Assembly (NCBI RefSeq): GCF_017976235.1
Contig: NZ_JACVHC010000009.1
Location: forward strand, 186,001 to 250,000
Length of the DNA stretch: 64,000 bases
Reading direction: 5' to 3'
DNA from: Pseudomonas anatoliensis
Lineage (GTDB): Bacteria; Pseudomonadota; Gammaproteobacteria; Pseudomonadales; Pseudomonadaceae
A program made the translations under genes and the position numbers. Of this stretch, positions 56,565 through 64,000 are shown piece after piece. Positions within the stretch are counted from its first letter, which is position 1. Each line of letters begins with the position of its first letter. The notes beneath the pieces are model-generated. The model ran no database searches. It had not been told where the DNA came from and worked only from the letters and a program-made list of their open reading frames with translations.

Positions 56565-58109
56565 TCAGACGATGTTCAACGCTCTGAGAATCACCAGTTT
56601 GTTACTGGCAAACACTTGGGCACTCAGCGTCAGTTCAGCGATGTTCTCTTGGGCGCTGGCCAGCGGCTGGCCGTCCCTGACGAGGACTTCGCCTTGTTCA
56701 CCGAGGATGGCCCACGCCAGTTGTGCCCATTCGGCGGGTTGTTCCTGGCCATGCTTGATCGATATCAGGAAGAGCTGCTCGAAACGGCTGACGGTGATGC
56801 CGCCGCCGGTCACCGGGCTGGCCAACACCTGGATCTTGTCGTTCAGCAGCGAGCGTTTGCACAGTTCCAGGTTCAGGTCGTTGCAACGCGCCTGCACGCC
56901 TTTCTCGGCGGCTTCGCTCTGGCACGGTGCCACGGCATTCATGCCGATCAGTACGTTCAGCGCCTGCAGCACATCGTCAGAAGCCAGCGAGGACGCGGCG
57001 GCTGACAACTGGCGCAAGGTTTTCGGGGCATAGTCGTTGGCTGCCAGCGCTTCAAGTACCGGGCCGTAGATCTCCGTCTGCAGCGAGGCTTCACCCGCAG
57101 GGCCGCGAACGTGGACAGGTACGCTCTCTGGCGCTTGCAGCAGGATGAAACGGGTATTGAACAATGTCTGGCGCTGCTCTGCGGTGGACAGGCGGGTGGC
57201 GCCGCGCACGTAGAGATCACGACGGAAACTCTGATTGACGAAATAGTCACGCGCCTGTTCGCGCATGATCGGATGCTCGATCCCTTCCAGGAAATCCATG
57301 CCCTCGGGCCTGAGGTTGAGCGGGTCGACCGAGTCCAGTGGCACAGCAGTCGTGACGTAGTCGAGTTTGGCGGGGGCCATGGCGTCGACCACGTCAGTGA
57401 AATACATGCAATCCCAGCTGCGATTGAAGTATTCATGGGCGATGTATTGGCGATTCTGCCCCTTGATGCTCTGAAGTTTGGCATCCAGGTTCGGCGCTGC
57501 GCTGGCGTAGTTGGGATTGGCGGCCAACAGCGCTTCGGAGAATTGCAAAGCGGCGTCAATACGCTGATCCGGGCCGGCAGAGGCAGATTTGGTGAAGCGA
57601 TCATGCAAGCTGAACAGGTTGCGCAGTGGCGCTGCAGGCGACCAGCCGGGGAAGCAGTTGTAGCTGACGTACAGCATTCCACCCGGTTTCAGATGGCGAC
57701 GGGCAAACTCGACGATCAGTTGCTGGTTGTCGCGACTGACCCAGGTCCAGATGCCATGCAGGCTGATGCTGTCGAATTGCGGCAAGTCATCGCGGGCCAG
57801 CAGTTGCGCGAAGCTGTCGTCATACAGCCGCGCGTTGCTGTTCCAGTCGCTGGCGAGCGTGCTGGCAAAGGCGGCCTGAGACGGTGTGAAGTCTGTACCC
57901 ACATAGGAACCGGGGTTGGCGGCGGCATGGATATTGATCGAAACGCCTTGGCCGAAGCCCAGTTCGCAATGATGGCTTTCGCTCGATTCCAGGCTGGCAA
58001 AGCCGCGCAGCAACAAGCAATAACGCTGGAAGACAGGATTGATTTCCCGGCTATAGCTGTAGGTGTAGCCTTCGTCGGTGAAATACCCTTCGTTCCAGGT
58101 GTCGCTCAT
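56565..58109 (-). CDS. Class I methyltransferase with methyltransferase regulatory domain
   Basis: 514 residues. N-terminal SAM-binding fold: HCELGFGQGVSINIHAAANPGSYVGTDFTPSQAAFA (motif I near 48-54 and the acidic residue after strand 2), ISLHGIWTWVSRDNQQLIVEFARRHLKPGGMLYVSYNC. The middle part carries a PF10119-like regulatory domain (YIAHEYFNRSWDCMYFTDVVDAMAPAKLDYVTTA), and the C-terminal third is a winged-helix-like region. Such proteins are proposed to methylate small molecules or surface structures; target unknown. Cytosolic, single gene. Confidence 0.87.
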   Translation of the reverse strand: MSDTWNEGYFTDEGYTYSYSREINPVFQRYCLLLRGFASLESSESHHCELGFGQGVSINIHAAANPGSYVGTDFTPSQAAFASTLASDWNSNARLYDDSFAQLLARDDLPQFDSISLHGIWTWVSRDNQQLIVEFARRHLKPGGMLYVSYNCFPGWSPAAPLRNLFSLHDRFTKSASAGPDQRIDAALQFSEALLAANPNYASAAPNLDAKLQSIKGQNRQYIAHEYFNRSWDCMYFTDVVDAMAPAKLDYVTTAVPLDSVDPLNLRPEGMDFLEGIEHPIMREQARDYFVNQSFRRDLYVRGATRLSTAEQRQTLFNTRFILLQAPESVPVHVRGPAGEASLQTEIYGPVLEALAANDYAPKTLRQLSAAASSLASDDVLQALNVLIGMNAVAPCQSEAAEKGVQARCNDLNLELCKRSLLNDKIQVLASPVTGGGITVSRFEQLFLISIKHGQEQPAEWAQLAWAILGEQGEVLVRDGQPLASAQENIAELTLSAQVFASNKLVILRALNIV

Positions 58110-58203
58110 GTTCGTGTCCTAATATTTCGTGACTGAAAGGCTGGTTTTATAAGGGCTGGTGATTACGGGCCACAAGGACAAAATGCGCGTGAGTATTTCT
58201 ATT

Positions 58204-58373
58204 CGTGTCCGCATTGTGGCGAGGATTCATCCCCCGATGGACTGCGGAGCAGGCCCCAGCCTCTAAATGGCCTCATCGCGAGCAGGCTCACTCCTACAGT
58301 GATCGGCGTCAGGTAAAGATTCTTTAGACACCCGGCAACCTGTGGGAGCTGGCTTGCCAGCGATAGCGGCGCA
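58204..58373. repeat. Three different solitary REP-like units
   Basis: In the gap 58110-58399 there are three units: TTGTGGCGAGGATTCATCCC near 58214, ATCGCGAGCAGGCTCACTCC near 58276-58298, and CCTGTGGGAGCTGGCTTGCC from 58339. None has an obvious inverted partner. No gene is seen. Confidence 0.6.
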
Positions 58374-58399
58374 TCAGCCAGCGAAAATATCGAATCTGA

Positions 58400-60781
58400 T
58401 CAAGCACTCGACGCCGGCTTCGCCAGCGCAATCCCCGCCGCGCCCAACCGCTTGAGCACCTCGAACAGCAAATCACTCTTGGTCACCCCGACAATCCTCG
58501 GGCTGCCCACATACCCCGTTACCGTCAACGTAATCCCGTCCGGCGATAAATGGCTGAAGCGCACAAACGGCGCCGGCTTGTCGAGGATGTTTTCGTTCTC
58601 GCGGTAGGTGTTGAGGAGAAGCTCTTTGACCTCCTCGGGATCGATATCCAGTGGGAACATCAACTCCAGCGATGCCACGCCCTGGGCACTGCCGCCGAGG
58701 GTGACGTTGCGCAGGTTCTGCGAGATCAGTTGCGAGTTGGGCACGATCACGATCGAGCGGTCGCTGAGCTGGATTTCCGTGGCGCGCACATTGATCCGGC
58801 GGATGTCGCCCTCGACGCCGCTGATGCTGATCAGATCGCCGACCTTCACCGGGCGCTCGGTGAGCAGAATCAGGCCCGAGACGAAGTTCTTCACGATCTC
58901 CTGCAAACCGAAACCGATGCCCACCGACAGTGCGCTGACAATCCACGCCAGATTGGTCCACTGCACGCCGAGCGACGACAGCGTCAGCAAGATCACCAGC
59001 GCGTAACCGATATTGGAAAACAGCGTGCTCAGCGATGCGCACATGCCCGGATCCATGTCGGTCTTGGGCAGGAACTCGTTGTCGAGCCAGCGGCGCAGGG
59101 CACGGATCAACCAGATGCCGATCAGCAGTGCCAACACGGCATTGAGCAGATGACCGGGGACAATGTTCAGCTTGCGCAATCCGGCGCCGCCGAGGATTGC
59201 CATGATGTTGCTCATCAGTTGCCCGAACGTGGTGCCAATGCCGCCGACAAACAGCGAAATAACCGCAAACAGTAACAGCATGGCGCGGCTGAAGCCGGAC
59301 AGCACAATCGCGATCTGATCCAGCCGTCGATCCCCCATCCCGAACAGATGCTTGAGTGCTTTGCCGCTCGAATGCCTGGGCGAAAACGCGTACTCGCAAC
59401 CGTCCTTGACCACTTGAATCAGCATGTAGAAGCCCGACAGCACGATATATGCCCACACCAGCTCATACGTGACAAAACGTGCCAACGACACATAACCGGT
59501 CAGCAGTGCGATCGTTGAGACAAACATCGAAATACTCGCCGCCGTGTAAATTACCCCGGCAAATGTACTGCCCGCTTGTGGATCGTTGGCGGCGATCAAC
59601 ACCTTGCGCACTTTGCCGACGCGCAACAGCATCGTCACAATAATCGCCATGACCACTATGGAGATCACCCCACGCCCGGCCAACACGATCTGGCTGCTCA
59701 TGGCCGTAGCGTTGCCGACCAGCACCAGCGTCACCAACACCAGCAATGTGCAGGACAAGATGCGCGGATAAGGCTTCAGCGCCAGCGCCACTTCATCGGC
59801 AATCGCTGGCAAACGCCACGATGGATGCTCCGTCGCCAACAGCGCGCGGCTCAAACCTGTGATCAGCACACAGGCATAGACGACTTTCTCGAACTCTTCG
59901 GAGAACGTTGTCAGCACTGGCACCAACGGCGCGTGCCGAGTCAGGGCGTAGAACATCAAGTGCAGGGCGAGGGCGGTGGTGGCGATTGTCGCCAGCGCCG
60001 TTGCAAACGCCAGTGCACTGCGGCGCAAGCGCCCCTCGGGCATGCGATGAATACAAGCCCACGTCAGCCCTCGCTCGGCCAACCGCCGTCCGACCGTCCA
60101 CACCAGCCATGCCAGCAACATCAGCACCAGCGTGAAAAAGTACTCACCCGGCGCCCATACCGTCGCCCAGATTTTGCGGATCTGGTCGGAGAAATAGTTG
60201 AAACGCTGGGCATCACTCTCTGAAGGATTGACCAGCGGCGCCCAGAAATCCGGATTCAGCACACTCAGTGTGCGCAGCGTCAATTCGCTCTCAAGCAACG
60301 TGCGGCGGATACCGGCGATCTGCGTGATCAAATCCGCCGCATTCTGTTTCAACGCCGCCAGACTCTTCAGCGTGCCATCGACCTTGTTCTTCTGCTCCGT
60401 CAGCGCCGCCCGCTGCGCGACGATATCTGCCTGCTCCGCCGCCGCCTGGGCATCCGGTGCCGCACCCAACACCCCCAACTGCACCGCCAACTGCGCCTGC
60501 TGCGGCAACAACGACGCCGACAACCGATCAACATCCAGGATAAAAGCCTGAACCCGATCCTGCGGCCCTTCGAGCTGATTGAAATTGTTCGCCGACGAGA
60601 TCTGCTGCTTGAGCGCATCGAGACGCTGTTGCAGCGCTTGCAGATCACTTTGATTAATCACCGGCAGCGGCGCCGCCGCTGTCGTGGAAGGCGCCGGCAG
60701 ATCCGCAGCCCACAGCGAGAAACTGCCGGGAACGAGCAGCATGAAAGCGACCAGAAACAACGACTTCATCGTGTTACGCAT
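58400..60781 (-). CDS. Large mechanosensitive channel (MscS family, DUF3772 N-terminal domain)
   Basis: 793 residues from the ATG at 60781. Signal peptide (SLFLVAFMLLVPGSFSLWA), a periplasmic coiled-coil DUF3772-like domain to about 215, some ten membrane segments, and a C-terminal MscS core: WIVSALSVGIGFGLQEIVKNFVSGLILLTERPVKVGDLISISGVEGDIRRINVRATEIQL (pore helix TM3, beta domain) and IVPNSQLISQNLRN. This plan is that of YbiO/YjeP-like channels, which release osmolytes on hypo-osmotic shock. Start choice is uncertain (M14 also possible); no strong ribosome site is seen. Confidence 0.9.
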   Translation of the reverse strand: MRNTMKSLFLVAFMLLVPGSFSLWAADLPAPSTTAAAPLPVINQSDLQALQQRLDALKQQISSANNFNQLEGPQDRVQAFILDVDRLSASLLPQQAQLAVQLGVLGAAPDAQAAAEQADIVAQRAALTEQKNKVDGTLKSLAALKQNAADLITQIAGIRRTLLESELTLRTLSVLNPDFWAPLVNPSESDAQRFNYFSDQIRKIWATVWAPGEYFFTLVLMLLAWLVWTVGRRLAERGLTWACIHRMPEGRLRRSALAFATALATIATTALALHLMFYALTRHAPLVPVLTTFSEEFEKVVYACVLITGLSRALLATEHPSWRLPAIADEVALALKPYPRILSCTLLVLVTLVLVGNATAMSSQIVLAGRGVISIVVMAIIVTMLLRVGKVRKVLIAANDPQAGSTFAGVIYTAASISMFVSTIALLTGYVSLARFVTYELVWAYIVLSGFYMLIQVVKDGCEYAFSPRHSSGKALKHLFGMGDRRLDQIAIVLSGFSRAMLLLFAVISLFVGGIGTTFGQLMSNIMAILGGAGLRKLNIVPGHLLNAVLALLIGIWLIRALRRWLDNEFLPKTDMDPGMCASLSTLFSNIGYALVILLTLSSLGVQWTNLAWIVSALSVGIGFGLQEIVKNFVSGLILLTERPVKVGDLISISGVEGDIRRINVRATEIQLSDRSIVIVPNSQLISQNLRNVTLGGSAQGVASLELMFPLDIDPEEVKELLLNTYRENENILDKPAPFVRFSHLSPDGITLTVTGYVGSPRIVGVTKSDLLFEVLKRLGAAGIALAKPASSA

Positions 60782-60852
60782 GGGTGGACGGGCTCGAAGG
60801 GAACACACAGCCTATGAGGTTAGGTGATCGAGCCGGATGGGGTGGAAAAGTT

Positions 60853-61311
60853 TCACGGGAGGAGGTGGATCAACTGCGGTTCCAGTGCGTCTGCACGCAT
60901 GTCGAGCAGGGCCAGAGTCACGGGGAGTTTGAAACGACGGCGACCGGCGCTGCCGGGGTTCAGGTACAGGCGGTTGTCGCGCCATTCGATTAACGGCTTG
61001 TGGGAATGGCCGGTGATGATGAGTCGGGTATTGGCGGCGAGTAGGGCAGGGACGTCGGCGATGTCGTGGATCAACAGCGTTTGCCAGCTGTTGAGATCGA
61101 GGCTGAGGTGGTCGGGGATATTGGCAGCCCATGGGAGGTTGAGGTCGTTGTTGCCGCGCACGGCGTGGACGGGGGCTATTTGGGATAGCTGATCGAGGAT
61201 GTCGGAACTGCCGATGTCGCCAGCGTGGAGGATGAGGTCGCAGCCCTGGATGGCGGTCAGGGCTTCGGGACGCAGGAGGCCGTGGGTGTCGGAGATGATG
61301 GCGGTTTTCAT
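60853..61311 (-). CDS. YfcE/MJ0936-type metallophosphoesterase
   Basis: 152 residues, a small single-domain phosphodiesterase: AIISDTHGLLRPEAL (D8, H10), LILHAGDIGSSDIL, VRGNNDL (in place of GNHE), and IITGHSHKPLIEWRDNRLYLNPGSAG. This is the YfcE-like class that hydrolyses phosphodiesters with Mn2+. It is upstream of the mechanosensitive channel gene on the same strand, about 70 bp apart, possibly co-transcribed. Confidence 0.92.
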   Translation of the reverse strand: MKTAIISDTHGLLRPEALTAIQGCDLILHAGDIGSSDILDQLSQIAPVHAVRGNNDLNLPWAANIPDHLSLDLNSWQTLLIHDIADVPALLAANTRLIITGHSHKPLIEWRDNRLYLNPGSAGRRRFKLPVTLALLDMRADALEPQLIHLLP

Positions 61312-61522
61312 GGGGGGAGATTAGCAGGGAATGAGTGGGTGTTTTTGGCGAGAAGCAGGCATTGGACTGCAACCGTATCTCCTGCCATGCGCTTCATCGC
61401 ACGGCAGGTCAACTTCTGGCTTACATCGAACGGCTCTCGTATCATCCTCGATGATCCGCCCACCGCCGCTTCAACCTACGCTTTCACCGGTATGCCTGCG
61501 CCTTGAATCTTCGAGCATCAAC

Positions 61523-62878
61523 ATGACCACTTACCTTGCCAGGTTCACGGAGGGGCCTGTCAGCAGACATGTATTGAGTATGGCAAGCACCAGCGCACTG
61601 GGCTTGCTCGCCGTATTCCTGGTCGACATCCTGACACTGATGTACGTGTCGATGCTCGATGATCAAAGCCTGCTCGCCGCCGTGGGGCTGGGCAAGACGC
61701 TGATATTCATCAACGGTGCGGTTTCCTCCGGACTGGTGATCGGTGCCAGCGCGTTGCTTTCCGAACGTATCGGCCGACATGCTTCCACAGCGTTGGCCAG
61801 ACTCACCAGCCACATGCTGATCATGGCGTTGGTGCTGTCAGGCTCGATTGTCCTTGTGGAGTTGCTTTTCGCGCTGCCTCTGGCGCGATTGCTGGGTGGC
61901 GACCTGGCGGTTTATCAGGATGCACGGCTTTATTTGTGGACGGTTGTGCCCTCCAGCCTGCTGATTGCCGGGACACAGATGTGCGTGCAGATGCTTCGCG
62001 CTCAAGGCCAGGTGAGGCTGGCGCTCGGCGTTTTGCTGGCGGGGGCGGTGACGTTGGCGGTGGCCGATCCGCTGTTCATTTTTGGCCTGGACATGGGCCT
62101 GGAAGGCGCCGGTGTTTCATCCCTGCTGGCGGCGGGGACGTCTTTGAGCCTCGGCCTGATTCTGGTCAAACGGCACATCGGTTTGTCGGCGCTGATCAAT
62201 CTTCGGTTACTGGCGCTGCACACTCGCCGTACTCTACGAGTCGCGCTCCCGGCGATGGTGGGAAATCTGGCCATGCCCGTGGGCATCACCTACCTGATGG
62301 TGGCGATGGCGGGTGTCGGCACGTCGGCATTGGCCGGGATGGCGGTCGTCGATCGAATCCTGCAATTTGGCTACTGTGTGTTCTTCGCCTTGCCGGGGGC
62401 GTTGGTGCCAGTGATCGCGCAGAACCTGGGGGCCGGGCGTGATGACCGGGTCAAGGCGATTGTGGTCTTTACCCGCCGCTGCGTCGTCCTTTATGGTGTG
62501 ACGCTGTGGTTTTGCCTGGCGTTGGCGGGGCCTTGGATCGCCGATTATTTCCATCTGGTCGACGCGGGCCGAGCGCTGTTCATGGCGTTCTGTCAGATCG
62601 GTGCGGGGCTCTGGATTGTCTTCGGACTGGACTTCGTCGCGCAGTCGATGTTCCTGACAATGAACCGTGCCTGGTGGGTGCCGGTGTTCGGCTGGATTCG
62701 CGGAACCCTGGGAACCTTGCCGTTCGTGTACGTCGGCGTCCATGGCTTCGGTGCCAGCGGCGCGGTGATCGGCATGTGGACAGGCAACACACTGGTGGCC
62801 ATTGCCGCAATCGTGACGGCCTCGTTTGTAGCGCGAGGATTTTTCGCTCGTCGCGCGCAGGCGTCGCAGTTGCATTGA
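61523..62878 (+). CDS. MATE-family efflux transporter
   Basis: 451 residues from the ATG at 61523; the frame extends upstream without a better start. Twelve membrane segments in two homologous halves; MSTSALGLLAVFLVDILTLMYVSML-like beginning, LMAQVGLGKTL-type loop here LLAAVGLGKTLIFINGAVSSGL, ALPAMVGNLAMPVGITYLMVAMAGVG opening the second half, and PVIAQNLGAGRDDRV. It exports drugs or metabolites with a Na+ or H+ gradient; substrate unknown. The TetR gene that follows in the same direction (60 bp away) may control it or the convergent beta-glucosidase gene. Confidence 0.88.
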   Translation: MTTYLARFTEGPVSRHVLSMASTSALGLLAVFLVDILTLMYVSMLDDQSLLAAVGLGKTLIFINGAVSSGLVIGASALLSERIGRHASTALARLTSHMLIMALVLSGSIVLVELLFALPLARLLGGDLAVYQDARLYLWTVVPSSLLIAGTQMCVQMLRAQGQVRLALGVLLAGAVTLAVADPLFIFGLDMGLEGAGVSSLLAAGTSLSLGLILVKRHIGLSALINLRLLALHTRRTLRVALPAMVGNLAMPVGITYLMVAMAGVGTSALAGMAVVDRILQFGYCVFFALPGALVPVIAQNLGAGRDDRVKAIVVFTRRCVVLYGVTLWFCLALAGPWIADYFHLVDAGRALFMAFCQIGAGLWIVFGLDFVAQSMFLTMNRAWWVPVFGWIRGTLGTLPFVYVGVHGFGASGAVIGMWTGNTLVAIAAIVTASFVARGFFARRAQASQLH

Positions 62879-62938
62879 ACCCATACATTCACCGCAGCTG
62901 AACCGGCCGTGGTGGCGCAGACTTTTTAACGGATTTTT

Positions 62939-63598
62939 ATGGCAGTCATGGACACTCAAAACCCACTGCAAGCGCAAAGCCCCAAACGTCGGCGCGCACC
63001 CAAAGGCGAAATGCGCCGCATGGCGTTGCTCGATGCCGCCACCGAGGTCTTCGCCCGGGACGGTTATCTCGGCGCGTCGATGCGTGATGTCGCGGATATC
63101 GCTGGCATCACCACGGTCGGCTTGCTCCACCATTTCCCCAACAAGGTCGCACTGCTGCGAGCGCTGCTTGATCGTCGCGATGAGCGAGTGGTTGCTCGCT
63201 TTGGTGATCTGGCCACCGCGCCGACGCTGGAAGGGTTTTTGCAGTTTCTGCGATTGAGCATGAGTTTTAGCGTCGAGGATGCGCGCGAGTGTCAGGCATC
63301 CGTGATGATCAACACCGAAAGCCTGTCGGAAAAGCATCCGGCCTTTCCCTGGTACAAGGAAAAGTTCGACATGGTCCATGGGCATGCCCAGGCGCACCTT
63401 GGGTCATTGCAGGAAGCGGGGGAGATTCGCCAGGACGTGGAGGTGAAAGCGCTCGCCCAGGAGATTTTCTCGATGATGGACGGGCTGCAAATCCAATGGC
63501 TGAGAGGGCGGGCCGAAGTGGACGTGTTGAACGTCTTTGACGGCTATCTGCGCCGTCTGGCCGCCGATCTCAAAACGCAGCAAAAGGCTCATCCCTGA
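62939..63598 (+). CDS. TetR-family transcriptional regulator
   Basis: 219 residues (ATG 62939; a second ATG at 62948). HTH: RRMALLDAATEVFARDGYLGASMRDVADIAGITTVGLLHHFPNKVALLRALLDRRDE; a C-terminal ligand domain with PAFPWYKEKFDMVHGHAQAHL and FSMMDGLQIQWL, as in TetR regulators of sugar or glycoside genes. Its 3' end faces the bglX-like gene 14 bp away, so it could regulate that gene or the upstream MATE gene; the sequence does not decide. Confidence 0.9.
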   Translation: MAVMDTQNPLQAQSPKRRRAPKGEMRRMALLDAATEVFARDGYLGASMRDVADIAGITTVGLLHHFPNKVALLRALLDRRDERVVARFGDLATAPTLEGFLQFLRLSMSFSVEDARECQASVMINTESLSEKHPAFPWYKEKFDMVHGHAQAHLGSLQEAGEIRQDVEVKALAQEIFSMMDGLQIQWLRGRAEVDVLNVFDGYLRRLAADLKTQQKAHP

Positions 63599-63612
63599 GC
63601 CTCATGTGACGG

Positions 63613-64000
63613 TCAGTACGTTTGCGAAGCCGATACTTGCACGGCTTTGCGCAGTGGCACTGGCAGCGGGTTGCTGTCGCGGGTGGTCAATTGCTCCGGG
63701 TACAGCGTGATCAGAGTCTGGCTCAGGGCCAGATCCTCTGAGTCGGTACCGACGCGGATCTTGAACTTGCCGGCATCGACGTTCCAGCTGGCGGTGTTAT
63801 CCACGTAGTAAGCCAGCGAGCGCGAGTCGAGCGGGATGCTCACAGTCTTGCTCTCGCCAGGCTGCAGATACACCTTGGTAAAGCCCTTCAGTTCTTTTTC
63901 CGGACGGTCGACCGCAGGTTTCACCGGTTGCACATACAGCTGCGCCACTTCGAAACCGGCCTTGTCGCCCTTGTTGGTCACGGTGAACTTCACGTCAACC
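63613..64000 (-). CDS. bglX: Beta-glucosidase BglX-like, C-terminal fibronectin-III-like domain (partial)
   Basis: The gene runs off the right edge; about 128 C-terminal residues are visible. They form a fibronectin type III-like domain of glycoside hydrolase family 3: FTVTNKGDKAGFEVAQLYVQPVKPAVDRPEKELKGFTKVYLQPGESKTVSIPLDSRSLAYYV and GKFKIRVGTDSEDL. This tail follows the catalytic domains in periplasmic BglX. The catalytic region is outside the window, so the specific activity is by family only. Confidence 0.85.
   Translation of the reverse strand, partial: VDVKFTVTNKGDKAGFEVAQLYVQPVKPAVDRPEKELKGFTKVYLQPGESKTVSIPLDSRSLAYYVDNTASWNVDAGKFKIRVGTDSEDLALSQTLITLYPEQLTTRDSNPLPVPLRKAVQVSASQTY

Overview
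The window is a stretch of chromosome from a Pseudomonas of the fluorescens group. The evidence is gene content and order: rnhA-dnaQ-lysine decarboxylase; nadK-phosphoesterase-rhomboid-YeaC-DUF2797-pepN; a P. putida-type hydroxyproline cluster; a galactose dehydrogenase very like the characterised P. fluorescens enzyme. It also carries many copies of the Pseudomonas REP/REPIN repeat (GTAGGAGCTGCC...GGCTGCGATC) between genes. No tRNA, rRNA, prophage, insertion sequence or CRISPR array was seen. Most of it looks like core or near-core chromosome with metabolic and regulatory accessory modules.

Layout. 1-5.6 kb: methyltransferase end, RNase HI, DNA polymerase III epsilon, lysine decarboxylase, acetyltransferase, LysR regulator. 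5.6-9.3 kb: small hypothetical gene, FMN reductase, orphan arsB, DUF1853 gene. 9.4-15.9 kb: nadK, phosphoesterase, rhomboid protease, yeaC, DUF2797, pepN, all on the plus strand. 16-25.4 kb: katG, an LTA-synthase-like membrane sulfatase, an XRE regulator/membrane protein pair with its own operator, a copper chaperone/SCO pair, a diguanylate cyclase and ycaC. 25.4-26.2 kb: a four-copy tandem array of a roughly 181-bp unit made of a terminator hairpin plus a REPIN. 26.2-30.9 kb: a LacI-controlled cluster (permease, TIM-barrel isomerase, Gfo/Idh dehydrogenase) for an unidentified sugar or polyol. 31.7-36.3 kb: soluble four-PAS hybrid kinase and an iron-sulfur photolyase. 36.4-39.1 kb: Old Yellow Enzyme, DJ-1/PfpI protein and a TetR regulator that share one operator motif. 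39.2-43.2 kb: TonB receptor with FecR and FecI. 43.3-46 kb: LysR plus a tautomerase-DsbA-SDR operon. 46.2-48.1 kb: trmK and galactose dehydrogenase. 48.5-56 kb: trans-4-hydroxy-L-proline catabolism with a divergent AraC regulator. 56-64 kb: lipoprotein, regulated methyltransferase, mechanosensitive channel, phosphoesterase, MATE exporter, TetR regulator and the 3' end of a beta-glucosidase gene.

How genes work together. In the hydroxyproline cluster, uptake, 2-epimerisation, oxidation of D-hydroxyproline, deamination and oxidation of 2-oxoglutarate semialdehyde lead to 2-oxoglutarate. Its permease gene is interrupted by an exact 31-bp tandem duplication that shifts the frame. The FecI/FecR/receptor set forms a surface-signalling iron uptake unit with a Fur-box-like site ahead of fecI. 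The TetR/OYE/DJ-1 set looks like an electrophile-stress regulon of the NemR type.

No wholly new system stands out. The items most worth a second look are the ABAB-ordered repeat array, the permease duplication, the three-site TetR operator set, the unassigned LacI sugar cluster, a DUF2797 protein that reads like a zinc-ribbon plus GIY-YIG-like fold, and an SDR enzyme without the catalytic tyrosine.
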